Shown in pieces: positions 7,355-18,653 of a stretch of 64,000 bases of DNA. Origin of the DNA: Thetidibacter halocola (GTDB lineage: Bacteria > Pseudomonadota > Alphaproteobacteria > Rhodobacterales > Rhodobacteraceae). Location: positions 62,001-126,000 of the forward strand of contig NZ_JAGTUU010000005.1 in assembly GCF_018224955.1 (NCBI RefSeq). The letters run 5' to 3'. Under the pieces are notes generated by a model, which saw nothing but the letters and a program-made list of their open reading frames with translations, did not search any database and was not told where the DNA came from. The first letter of the stretch is position 1. Every line of letters begins with the position of its first letter. A program made the translations under genes and the position numbers.

Positions 7355-8581
7355 TCAGGTCGCGCCTTGCGCTTTCATGGCTGCGATATCGGCGTCCGAA
7401 TACCCCAGATCCTTCAGAATGTCGTTCGAGTGCTGGCCCGCCGTCGGCGGCGGATGTGCGATGTGGCTGGGCGTGCGGCTCATCAGGATGGGCTGGCCAA
7501 CGAGGTGGCTCTCTCCGCGCTCATGACTGTTGACCGGCATCACCAGGCCGAGGTGGTGCACCTGCGGGTTTTCGAAGACCTGCCCGATATCGTTGATCTC
7601 GCCGGCGGGTACGCCGGCTTCGTTCATGGCATCGATCCACTCGGCGGTGGTGCGCGTCACGGTAAGCTCTTCGATCTCGGCATTCAGTGCATCGCGATTT
7701 TCGGACCGGGCCGGCGCCGTTGCGTAACGTGCGTCCTCGATCCACCCATCGCGCCCCATCATCACGGCGAAGCGCTTCCAGATCGCCTGGCCCGCAACAC
7801 CGATGTTCATATGCCCGTCCTTGGTCTTGAACACGCCCGTCGGGATCGATGTGGGGTGGTTGTTGCCCGCCTGCTTCGGCACATCGCCATCCATGAGGTA
7901 TCGCGCGGCCTGAAAATCCAGCATAAAGACCTGAGCCTGCAACAGGGAAGTCTGGATCCACTGGCCCTTGCCGGAATGTTGCCGCTCCAGCAGCGCAATC
8001 ATGATGCCCTGCGCGGCAAAGAGCCCGGCGCATAGGTCCGCGATCGGAATGCCGACGCGCATCGGTCCCTCGCCCGGCTTGCCGGTGATCGACATCAGAC
8101 CCCCCATGCCCTGGGCAATCTGGTCGAATCCCGGACGATCCGCGAGCGGACCATCCTGACCGAAGCCGGAGATCGATGCGTAGATCAGCCTCGGATTGTC
8201 GGCCGAGAGGGTCTCGTAATCGATGCCGAGACGCTTTTTGACGCCCGGGCGGAAGTTCTCGACAATGACATCCGCGGTCTTGGCGAGCTTGCGAAAGACC
8301 TCGATCCCCGACTCCGATTTGAGGTTCAGCGTCAGCGACCTCTTGTTGCGGTGCAGGTTCTGAAAGTCTGCACCCGAACGGGGGCCGCCAAGCTGCGCAC
8401 TGTCTTCCGGCGCCTCGATCTTGATGACGTCCGCCCCCCAATCGGCGAATTGCCGGACGCAGGTCGGACCCGACCGGACCCGCGTCAGATCCAGCACGCG
8501 AATGCCTTTGAGCGCTGAACTCGCGACGGGCTCAGCGCCCTGCGATTGCGGTTTCGCGCCCCCGCCTTCTTGCTGTGCCAT
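7355..8581 (-). CDS. Class III (CaiB/BaiF family) CoA-transferase
   Basis: Protein of 408 residues that moves CoA from a donor acyl-CoA onto a carboxylic acid. Family landmarks are GIRVLDLTRVRSGPTCVRQFADWGADVIKIE near the N-terminus, NLKSESGIEVFRKLAKTADV, and the active-site aspartate in IPIADLCAGLFAAQG. The nucleophilic Asp of formyl-CoA transferase lies in the equivalent place. Start at 8581 follows GAAGGAATCCGAG; a longer in-frame extension upstream crosses the regulatory region and is rejected. The first 25 residues are low-complexity Gln/Gly-rich. First gene of the minus-strand catabolic unit, divergent from the second GntR gene. Confidence 0.9.
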   Translation of the reverse strand: MAQQEGGGAKPQSQGAEPVASSALKGIRVLDLTRVRSGPTCVRQFADWGADVIKIEAPEDSAQLGGPRSGADFQNLHRNKRSLTLNLKSESGIEVFRKLAKTADVIVENFRPGVKKRLGIDYETLSADNPRLIYASISGFGQDGPLADRPGFDQIAQGMGGLMSITGKPGEGPMRVGIPIADLCAGLFAAQGIMIALLERQHSGKGQWIQTSLLQAQVFMLDFQAARYLMDGDVPKQAGNNHPTSIPTGVFKTKDGHMNIGVAGQAIWKRFAVMMGRDGWIEDARYATAPARSENRDALNAEIEELTVTRTTAEWIDAMNEAGVPAGEINDIGQVFENPQVHHLGLVMPVNSHERGESHLVGQPILMSRTPSHIAHPPPTAGQHSNDILKDLGYSDADIAAMKAQGAT

Positions 8582-8657
8582 CTCGGATTCCTTCCGCCCG
8601 GTAATTTCCGGGGACGCTATGCGAACGATCGGAAGATGGCAACATATAAAAGTTAAA

Positions 8658-8667
8658 TGTTGACAAA
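8658..8667. promoter_or_regulatory. TGTTGACAAA operator-like site (copy 3)
   Basis: Shares the nine bases TGTTGACAA with 1502-1510 and with the reverse complement of 1294-1303. It lies 27 bp before the GntR start and about 75 bp before the divergent CoA-transferase start, so one bound regulator could control both directions. Confidence 0.5.
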
Positions 8668-8693
8668 ATGGGCCGGACACGGGATGACGAGGC

Positions 8694-9389
8694 ATGGTGG
8701 CTTCAGCAAAAGCAATTGGACAGGCGCGCGCGACGCTCGCCGACGAGGTCCGCGGGGAAATCGAGCGCATGATCGTCGATGGCGATCTTGCCGCCGGGGA
8801 AAAGCTTAACGAGCTTGCGCTGTCGAGCGCGATGGGCGTGAGCCGCGGTACGGTGCGCGAGGCGATCCGTTCGCTTGCCGATTCCGGCTTGATCGATCTT
8901 GTCGCGAACCGCGGCGCCTTCGTGCACGAAACCACCCTCGAAGAAGTCCGCAACCTCTACGACCTGCGCGGAGCGATCTTCGCCATGGCGTGCGCGAACT
9001 CCGCGCGCCGCGTGGCCGAAGGTACCGAGCCAGCGCTGGCAGAGGCGCTCGAGAAGAATCTCGCGCTGATGGAAACGAGCCATGACGACGCGAAAGCCTA
9101 CTATTCGCTGAATATCGCGTTTCACAACATGCTGCTCAACGGTGCCGGAAATCCGCGCGCGAAGTCGATGTACGACAACGTTGTCCGCGAAATGCACCTC
9201 TTCCGTCGGCGCGGCCTGTCGCTCGTCACCAACATCGCCCAATCCCTCGAAGAACACCGGGCGATCAGCGACGCCGTAGCCGCCGGAGATGCCGAAGAAG
9301 CCCGCCGCGCAGCCGAGCGCCACATCACCTCCGGCTTCGAACGCTACATCAAGATCGTCGAAAACGACGACGCTGGCGCCAGCGACTGA
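8694..9389 (+). CDS. GntR-family transcriptional regulator, FCD subfamily (second copy)
   Basis: Regulator of 231 residues. The winged helix spans about residues 10-80 (MIVDGDLAAGEKLNELALSS, then GVSRGTVREAIRSLADSGLI). The FCD domain follows, with the YDLRGAIFAMAC helix and FHNMLLNGAGNPRA ligand segment. No clear ribosome site is seen within 15 bp of the ATG, and TTGACA at 8660 lies only about 30 bp before the start, so the mRNA may be nearly leaderless. It is the best candidate to bind the TGTTGACAA site beside it and so control itself, the CoA-transferase unit, tctC and AbrB. The malonyl-CoA synthetase gene follows by 31 bp. Confidence 0.9.
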   Translation: MVASAKAIGQARATLADEVRGEIERMIVDGDLAAGEKLNELALSSAMGVSRGTVREAIRSLADSGLIDLVANRGAFVHETTLEEVRNLYDLRGAIFAMACANSARRVAEGTEPALAEALEKNLALMETSHDDAKAYYSLNIAFHNMLLNGAGNPRAKSMYDNVVREMHLFRRRGLSLVTNIAQSLEEHRAISDAVAAGDAEEARRAAERHITSGFERYIKIVENDDAGASD

Positions 9390-9420
9390 CCGCGCCGCGA
9401 CAAACCGAGGGCCCTCTGTC

Positions 9421-10944
<1,524 letters not shown>

Positions 10945-11038
10945 CGCCAGCCAAGACATCGCACTTCCCGGGCCCTCAGGTCCGCAGAATGGGAAAACGC
11001 GGCTTCATGGACACTCACGATACAGGCCTGATCCGGGT

Positions 11039-11194
11039 ACCGGTGTCGCGGGAGATCCCGTCGGTGGACAGGGTGAAGTCCCCCGCCGGGGCCACCGTCC
11101 GCGTACACCAGTTGCCGAAGCCGTCCCGGTAGCTTTCGAGCGGCACGCTCGGCGACGTCACGAAATAGTCGGCACGCTCCAGATCGCCGACCCG
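11039..11194 (-). pseudogene. Relic of a transglutaminase-like family protein (N-terminal segment)
   Basis: A 52-codon open stretch, RVGDLERADYFVTSPSVPLE... to STDGISRDTG, reads like the beginning of bacterial transglutaminase-like proteins (conserved VPLESYRDGFGNWCTR and VAPAGDFTLSTDG). The natural start and the catalytic C-H-D core are missing on both sides. It lies between matB and the cupin gene on the opposite strand, probably debris of an insertion or deletion. Confidence 0.5.
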
Positions 11195-11213
11195 GAGTGC
11201 GCAGGAGACCGGC

Positions 11214-11549
11214 ATGGCAGCCCTGACACCGCTCAATCGGGAAGTCGACAAGGGCCTGCCGAAAACCGCGGAACAGGAAGTGCGAGTACTCTTCGCCAGC
11301 CTGCTTCCCGGGGATGTCACGCCGTACCATAGTCACCGGTTTCCGGTTACGGTCTACATGCTCGAAGGTGCCTGCACGCTCGAAATGGATGATCAGGATC
11401 CCGTGGTGATCGGTTCGGGACAGGTCTATGTGGAACCTGCCGGCATCAACATGACCGGAAGCAACGCGGGCGACGTCCCGGCACGCATGGACCTGTTCTA
11501 CGTATGCGAGCCCGGAGCGCCATTCGCCGACCCGGCACACAAGAGCTGA
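11214..11549 (+). CDS. Small cupin-domain protein
   Basis: Single-domain cupin of 111 residues. Cupin motif 1 is GDVTPYHSHRFPVTVYMLEG (two His and a later Glu as metal ligands) and motif 2 is the GSGQVYVEPAGINMTG region. The small cytoplasmic beta-barrel probably binds a metal and acts on, or senses, a small molecule. It follows a relic of another gene and has no close operon partner, so its role is unclear. The start Met has only a weak ribosome site (GGAGA about 15 bp upstream). Confidence 0.75.
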   Translation: MAALTPLNREVDKGLPKTAEQEVRVLFASLLPGDVTPYHSHRFPVTVYMLEGACTLEMDDQDPVVIGSGQVYVEPAGINMTGSNAGDVPARMDLFYVCEPGAPFADPAHKS

Positions 11550-11653
11550 CAGGTCGCGCCGGGCTCTAGATGCGCCGGACGCTCTCCTGTCGAAAAGCGG
11601 CCGTCTGCCTGACAGCGTGGCGCCCGCCTATTTTCGGAGGGCGGCCCGGTCCC

Positions 11654-12388
11654 TCATTTCAGGAGCGGCCCAGTCTGGTCCAGATATTCCGGATCGAACT
11701 CGGCAAGTTCCACCAGCCCGCCATAGTCGCGAAACGTAACGAGGCCGTCCCGAAAGGTGACCAGTCCATTCTCGCGAAGCTGCCGCAGGACGCGGTTCAC
11801 ATGGACCGCGCTCAACCCGAGCGTATCGGCGAGGTGGTATTGCGTCAGAGGGCAGTCGAATCCTTTCTTGCTGCCTATGCCGACCAGCGCAAGCCTCGAT
11901 CCCAGCTCCAGCAGGAAATGCGCCATGCGGGCCTCCGCATCACGCCGGCCGATCCCGACGAGATGTTCCACCACCATCGCCTCGTCACGCGACGCCGCCC
12001 AGAGGATGGCGGTCGCAAGGCGCGGCGTCCGCGCGAACGCATCAAGAAGATCGCTCGCCAGCACTTCGGCGGCCTCGATGTCGACGATGGGTTCGAAGCT
12101 GTGGTCCGAAGTGCGCAACAGGACGCTGCGCAATCCCAGAAAATCCCCCGGCACCTGGAAGTCCACAATCTGCCGGGTCCCGTCGGCCTGCAACTTGTAG
12201 GAACAGACCCAACCCGACGACAGAATGTACGCGGCCTGAGCCGACTGTCCCTGATGCACCATGTCACGCCCCGCGACGAAGGAGCGGCGACGCTGGTGCA
12301 GTCGCTCAAGCACGGCCAGTTCGACCTCCGACAGAGCGACGAAGGCCGAGAGCTTGCGGGTCAAAGGGCTGTGTTCGGCTGATGTCAT
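11654..12388 (-). CDS. Crp/Fnr-family transcriptional regulator
   Basis: Regulator of 244 residues with an N-terminal cyclic-nucleotide-type beta barrel (VHQGQSAQAAYILSSGWVCSYKLQ, then VPGDFLGLRSVLL) and a C-terminal helix-turn-helix LADTLGLSAVHVNRVLRQLR near residues 185-204. There is no Fnr-type Cys cluster. Just after the HTH the wing contains a tandem repeat GLVTFRDGLVTFRD, encoded by two 21-bp units that differ at five positions, all synonymous. Divergent from the small gene and groESL, a common arrangement in stress islands of this group, so it may control them. Confidence 0.85.
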   Translation of the reverse strand: MTSAEHSPLTRKLSAFVALSEVELAVLERLHQRRRSFVAGRDMVHQGQSAQAAYILSSGWVCSYKLQADGTRQIVDFQVPGDFLGLRSVLLRTSDHSFEPIVDIEAAEVLASDLLDAFARTPRLATAILWAASRDEAMVVEHLVGIGRRDAEARMAHFLLELGSRLALVGIGSKKGFDCPLTQYHLADTLGLSAVHVNRVLRQLRENGLVTFRDGLVTFRDYGGLVELAEFDPEYLDQTGPLLK

Positions 12389-12538
12389 GGAGGCTCCCGG
12401 CGTGCCGCGACGCAGGTTCGGAAATCATCCCGGACACTGCTCTGGATCAGTTCAGCATAGAGCACTTCCTGCGAGAAGTACGGATGTCTCTGAACCTCGC
12501 CTTCCCCGGGGATCACGATGTCACGGAAGGAACGCCAG

Positions 12539-12775
12539 ATGTCGACCGCGAGCGAACATGCAGGCCAGGCCGCCCTGTCAATCTGCGAGGCGCTCCGGCT
12601 GGCCATGAACGATCGCGGACTGCTGCCGGAGCATGAGATCGTGGGGGTTCTTCGCGACGCCGCGGCGACTCATGAGAACGCCCTTGGCACCGATCTGGAA
12701 TTGGAAAACCACCTGGCCGTCGCCGAATTGATCAACACGATCATCGCTGGTGGAAACTCGGTTCGCCGCTCGTGA
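12539..12775 (+). CDS. Conserved small protein upstream of groES
   Basis: A 78-residue helical protein (HAGQAALSICEALRLAMNDR, then NHLAVAELINTIIAGGNSVRR). It resembles small uncharacterised proteins of Rhizobiales/Rhodobacterales that also end in GGNSVRR. Start at 12539 has GGAAGGA upstream; an in-frame Met 21 bp earlier overlaps that site and is less likely. It precedes groES by 133 bp on the same strand. No enzymatic motif seen. Confidence 0.65.
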   Translation: MSTASEHAGQAALSICEALRLAMNDRGLLPEHEIVGVLRDAAATHENALGTDLELENHLAVAELINTIIAGGNSVRRS

Positions 12776-12908
12776 ATTACTCAGGCACCGGTGTCGGTCC
12801 AAATTCTCGAAGTAGAAACCGAATAGAATAACGCCGCGTTGCGCGCACTTCAGCCGAGCATTCGACCCGGTCAATTCCGCAACCCTTACCTCGACAAGGA
12901 GCACGTCG

Positions 12909-14878
<1,970 letters not shown>

Positions 14879-14984
14879 ATGGACGGGGCCTGTGCGCAGG
14901 AGCCTCGAGACAAGAAATCACATTCTCGATGGACATGAACACCGATCTGTTCGTCTGAAGAATTCAGAACCAGGAGAAACTGAA

Positions 14985-15119
14985 ATGGCCAAAGGTGACA
15001 AACAACGCGGCAACCGTGAAGCGAAGAAGCCCAAGAAGGTGAAGGAAAAGGTCGTTGCAACAGCCGACTTCACGAAGGGAAAAGCCCTGACCAATCTTGG
15101 CGAGCACAAGAAGAAATAA
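14985..15119 (+). CDS. Very small basic conserved protein downstream of groEL
   Basis: 44 residues, extremely rich in Lys/Arg (MAKGDKQRGNREAKKPKK...), ending GEHKKK. Similar short lysine-rich proteins with the MAKGxxQRGNREAKKPKK start occur across alphaproteobacteria; function unknown, nucleic-acid binding is plausible. A GGAGAA ribosome site lies 6 bp before the ATG, which supports this start over an upstream in-frame Met at 14892. Confidence 0.65.
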   Translation: MAKGDKQRGNREAKKPKKVKEKVVATADFTKGKALTNLGEHKKK

Positions 15120-15302
15120 GTAGGCGTCCAAGTGCTTGTTCGTCGCTGGAGACGGAGCCAGGGAGCGGCGCGTCGCGGCGACATGCTGCATCAGTCAGAC
15201 TCGGCTCGAAAAAATCGACGATGGAGAATTGCCGGAGAGAAGGCGCGACATGCGTATTTGATTGGTAATCCCCCCGTTTTTGCTGGGGGTTGGTCGTATA
15301 AT

Positions 15303-15657
15303 TTACGCGGTCATTCTCAGTTTCTGGGCAGGCGTCATGCTGACGCCCTTCATCGCCACCGCTTTCACGGCCAACTCTCGGCGCTGAGTTGGCCGGATTT
15401 TTTTCCGAGCGCTTCCTTAAGCAGGTCGTTCTGCATGCTGACGTCAGCGTGCATGCGCTTCAGCCGCCGGTTCTCCTCGGCCATCGCCTTCATCTCACTG
15501 ATGAGACTGGCGTCCATGCCGCATACTTCGCTCGCCATTTGTACAGCGTGGCGCTGCTCATCCCGTGCTCACGGCACAGCTCGGCGGCAGGCACACCGCC
15601 CTCCACCTGGCGCAGCACACCCATGATCTGGGCTTCTGTGAAACGTGTCTTCTTCAT
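15303..15657 (-). mobile_element. Remnant of an IS3-family insertion sequence (frameshifted orfA plus start of orfB)
   Basis: OrfA begins MKKTRFTEAQIMGVLRQVEG, with the HTH region CREHGMSSATLYKWRAKYG expected, as in many IS3-family elements. After WRAKY one base is missing, shifting the frame; the original continuation (DASLISEMKAMAEENRRLKR..., then the leucine zipper end ALGKKSGQLSAE) is found in the next frame. An orfB start (RELAVKAVAMKGVSMTPAQK) follows and stops at 15303. The DDE catalytic part is absent. No complete terminal inverted repeats or target duplication recognised. Not mobile by itself. Confidence 0.8.
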
Positions 15658-15736
15658 TGGAAGCTCCTCAGTCATCCTGCCGAGAAAATTCTACGTCCGC
15701 ATCCCCCTAAGATCGGGGAGGATTACCCGGGCGCGG

Positions 15737-18247
15737 TCAGGCGGGCCGCGCCGGGAGCGTCGCTTCTCCCGGCGCGCGCTTCGCCTGACCTTGTTGCTGA
15801 AATGCGTGGCCGCTCATCGCGGCCGGGCTGCGCACGGCGAGCCATGCCAACACAGGTCCAGACACGAAGAGCGACGATCCTGTCGCGATCACCACGCCGG
15901 CGATCATCGGCCAGGCGAACCCGGCAACGGCCGGTCCACCCCAGATCGCCATCGGCAGCAGCGCGGCAAGCGTCGTGCCGGAGGTGAAGATGCAGCGCGC
16001 CAGAACCTGGTTCAGGCTGCGGTCGATCACGTCCGACAGCGGCTCCTCAGCTCCGTCACGGAGGTGCTCGCGGATGCGGTCATAGACCACTACCTTGTCG
16101 TTCACCGAATAGCCGATGAGTGTCAGCAGGGCCACGATGGTGGTCAGGTTCACCTCCCACCCGGTCAGCGCGATGATACCGAAGGTCTTGGTGACGTCGA
16201 GGAACAGCACCACGATGGCACCGGCCGCGAAGTGCCATTCGAACCGCACCCAGATGTAGGTCAGCATGGCCAGCACCGCGAGCGAGAGGGCAATCAGTCC
16301 CGTCGTCGCCAGTTCGCCGCTTATTGTTGGACCGACGAGGTCGATCTGGTCGAAGACCGCGCCTGGAACGGCCTGGGCGGCGGCCGCTTCCACCGCCGCG
16401 ACTGTGGCCTGTCCTGCCTCGCCCTGCACGCGGATCAGGGCCTCGTTCGGGTCACCGAAGGCCTGCAGGCTCGCATCGCCCGGCACCCCGGCGGCAAGGG
16501 CGGCACGCAACTCGGCCAGGGGCACGGCTGCGTCCGACCACAGCACCATTTGCACGCCCCCGGTGAAATCGATCCCGAGGTTCGGCCCCGGCCATACCAG
16601 CGCGCCAACCGCCCCCAGCGACAGCGCCGCCGAGACCGCCAGCGCCAGCCGTCCACGACGCATGAACGAAAAGGCGCCGGGCGCAGGCACCCCGCCGATG
16701 AGCGGCGCGATTTCCAACCGTTTCGGTTTGTGGCGCCGCACCAGCGCCTCCATCATCATCCGCATCAGCACCACGGCGGTGAACATCGAGATCAGGATGC
16801 CGAGGCTCATGGTGATGGCGAAACCACGGATGGCGCCTGCGCCGAACATGAACAGCAGGAGCATCGCCAGAAGCGTGGTGATGTTGGCGTCAAGGATCGT
16901 GGCCCAGGCCCGCGCGTAGCCCTGCGTCAACGCCTTGATGGCCGTGGCGCCCTTCGCCGTTTCCTCGCGGATGCGGCTGAAGATCAGGATGTTGCTGTCC
17001 ACGGCGATGCCGAGGCACAGGATAATGCCTGCGATCCCCGGCAGCGTGAGCGTGGCCCCCAGCAGCCCAAGCGCCGTGAGCGTCAGCATGACATTCAGGC
17101 CCAGCACCGCGCTCGCCAGCAGGCCCCAGCCGCCGTAGAGACCCGTCATGATCGCCACCACCAGCGCCAGACCCGCGGCGCCGGTGATCAGCCCGGCCCT
17201 GATGGAATCCGCGCCCAATGCCGCGCCCACACTGCGCTCCTCGATCACCTCCAGCGAGGCGGGCAGTGCGCCCGATGTCAGCAGAACGGCCAGCGTCTGG
17301 GCCTCTTCCACGGTAAAGTCGCCGGTGATCTGGCCCTGCCCGCCGGGAATGGCGGACTGGATGACGGGTGCGGTCAGCACTGCGCCATCGAGGACCACGG
17401 CAAAGCGCTGGCCGATGCTTGCCGCCGTGATCTCGGCAAAGGCAGTGGCGCCCTGCCGGTCGAAAGCGAAAGTGACCATCGGTCGCCCGGTCTCGGGGTC
17501 GAAGGCAGAGGCCGCGCGCTCCAGCCGGTCGCCCGAGAGCGCCACCCGATCCTCGACCGGGATCGCCCCGGAGCCGTTTCGCATCTCCAGCATCGACACG
17601 CCGTGCCCCGGACCGGGCGCGACCATCTGGAAGCTCATCTTCGCGGTGGAGCCCAGCAGCTCGCGCAGTTGTGCGGGGTTCTCGACGCCCGGCATCTGCA
17701 CGAGGATCCGGTCCTCGCTGACGCGACTGATGACAGGTTCCGACACCCCCACCTGGTCAACCCGGTGGCGGATCACCTCGAGGCTGCTGTCGGCCGCAAT
17801 ACTGGCGGCGCGGTTCAGCCCGGCCTCGGTCAATGCCAGCCGCAAGGTGCCATTCGCGAGGGCCACCGTGAAATCCGGCGGGCTGCCCGGCTGTTCAGAA
17901 GAGGCCGCCGCGCTCTGAAGTGTCGCAAACAAAGCATCGTCTGCGGAGGCCAAGAGGGCCAGCCCCTCGGTGCGGATTGTGCCGGGGTTCAGGTTCCGGG
18001 CGCGCATTTCGGCGACGAGCGTTTCACGCAGTTCCTGCAGACGCGCCTGCGCGAGATCATCGCGGTCCACGGCGAGCAGCAGATGCGCGCCGCCCTGCAG
18101 GTCAAGACCCAGCGAAACGGTCTGGCTTGTCGCCCAGTCCGGCAGCGTACTTCGGACGGTCGATGGGAGAAAATTCGGAAGCGCCGTCGCAACTGCCAGA
18201 AGCAGCAGGACGATGTAGGTCATCACGACCCATGCTGGTCGGCGCAT
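15737..18247 (-). CDS. secDF: SecDF fusion, protein translocase accessory subunit
   Basis: 836-residue membrane protein in which SecD and SecF are fused. An N-terminal TM helix is followed by the SecD signature SLGLDLQGGAHLLLAVD, a periplasmic domain with LEVIRHRVDQVGVSEPVISR, and six TM helices with IAVDSNILIFSRIREE. From about residue 500 the SecF half follows, with its own first helix, NLGIDFTGGVQMVLW and IGYSVNDKVVVYDRIREHLR. SecDF uses the proton gradient to pull exported proteins across the membrane. RND-type aspartates (DSN, ND) are kept. It is last in an operon with a CaCA antiporter and a small exported protein, 46 bp after the latter, an unusual setting that suggests an extra copy beside a housekeeping secD/secF. 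Confidence 0.95.
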   Translation of the reverse strand: MRRPAWVVMTYIVLLLLAVATALPNFLPSTVRSTLPDWATSQTVSLGLDLQGGAHLLLAVDRDDLAQARLQELRETLVAEMRARNLNPGTIRTEGLALLASADDALFATLQSAAASSEQPGSPPDFTVALANGTLRLALTEAGLNRAASIAADSSLEVIRHRVDQVGVSEPVISRVSEDRILVQMPGVENPAQLRELLGSTAKMSFQMVAPGPGHGVSMLEMRNGSGAIPVEDRVALSGDRLERAASAFDPETGRPMVTFAFDRQGATAFAEITAASIGQRFAVVLDGAVLTAPVIQSAIPGGQGQITGDFTVEEAQTLAVLLTSGALPASLEVIEERSVGAALGADSIRAGLITGAAGLALVVAIMTGLYGGWGLLASAVLGLNVMLTLTALGLLGATLTLPGIAGIILCLGIAVDSNILIFSRIREETAKGATAIKALTQGYARAWATILDANITTLLAMLLLFMFGAGAIRGFAITMSLGILISMFTAVVLMRMMMEALVRRHKPKRLEIAPLIGGVPAPGAFSFMRRGRLALAVSAALSLGAVGALVWPGPNLGIDFTGGVQMVLWSDAAVPLAELRAALAAGVPGDASLQAFGDPNEALIRVQGEAGQATVAAVEAAAAQAVPGAVFDQIDLVGPTISGELATTGLIALSLAVLAMLTYIWVRFEWHFAAGAIVVLFLDVTKTFGIIALTGWEVNLTTIVALLTLIGYSVNDKVVVYDRIREHLRDGAEEPLSDVIDRSLNQVLARCIFTSGTTLAALLPMAIWGGPAVAGFAWPMIAGVVIATGSSLFVSGPVLAWLAVRSPAAMSGHAFQQQGQAKRAPGEATLPARPA

Positions 18248-18293
18248 GTTCAGTATCCATTCTTGCCTGGGAGTTCAGCCTGACGAAGACACG

Positions 18294-18653
18294 TCAGGCC
18301 GCAGGCGGCCCCCGGACCGGGGGCAGGATACGGATTGCGATGGGCAGGAGGGATTGGTGCGGCGCAGGCGATATCGTCGCAGCAGAAAGAGATGGCCAGG
18401 ACTGTACGGCAGCGCCTGGCAGCACCGCGTGCGACGACGTGTCGTCGGGCACCTGCGCGCGCAGCAGGTGCCGCTGCGCGGAGGGGATGCCCACGGCCTG
18501 CTCGACCGTGACTTGGGCGGCAGGACCGGGATTCGTCGCCATCCTGTCCGCATAACCCTGCGGCAGACCGAACAGCACAAGCGCCAGCACTATGAGAAGC
18601 CGCGACAGGATCGCTCCAGGCCTTCTCACATCATGCGTGGACGCGTTTGTCAT
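18294..18653 (-). CDS. Small membrane-anchored or exported protein of unknown function
   Basis: 119 residues. The N-terminal helix RLLIVLALVLFGLPQGYADR looks like a signal peptide or anchor; the rest is low-complexity and Pro/Ala-rich with no recognised domain. Its ATG overlaps the stop of the upstream CaCA antiporter gene (ATGA), the main evidence that it is real, and secDF follows 46 bp later. The tail (IAIRILPPVRGPPAA) is compositionally unremarkable. Not identified. Confidence 0.55.
   Translation of the reverse strand: MTNASTHDVRRPGAILSRLLIVLALVLFGLPQGYADRMATNPGPAAQVTVEQAVGIPSAQRHLLRAQVPDDTSSHAVLPGAAVQSWPSLSAATISPAPHQSLLPIAIRILPPVRGPPAA

Noticed and set aside
12776-12908. CIRCE element upstream of groES
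   Set aside because: No TTAGCACTC/GAGTGCTAA arms present.
15389-18283. 964-codon plus-strand frame across the secDF region
   Set aside because: Antisense shadow of secDF; arginine/histidine/glutamine-rich, no motif.
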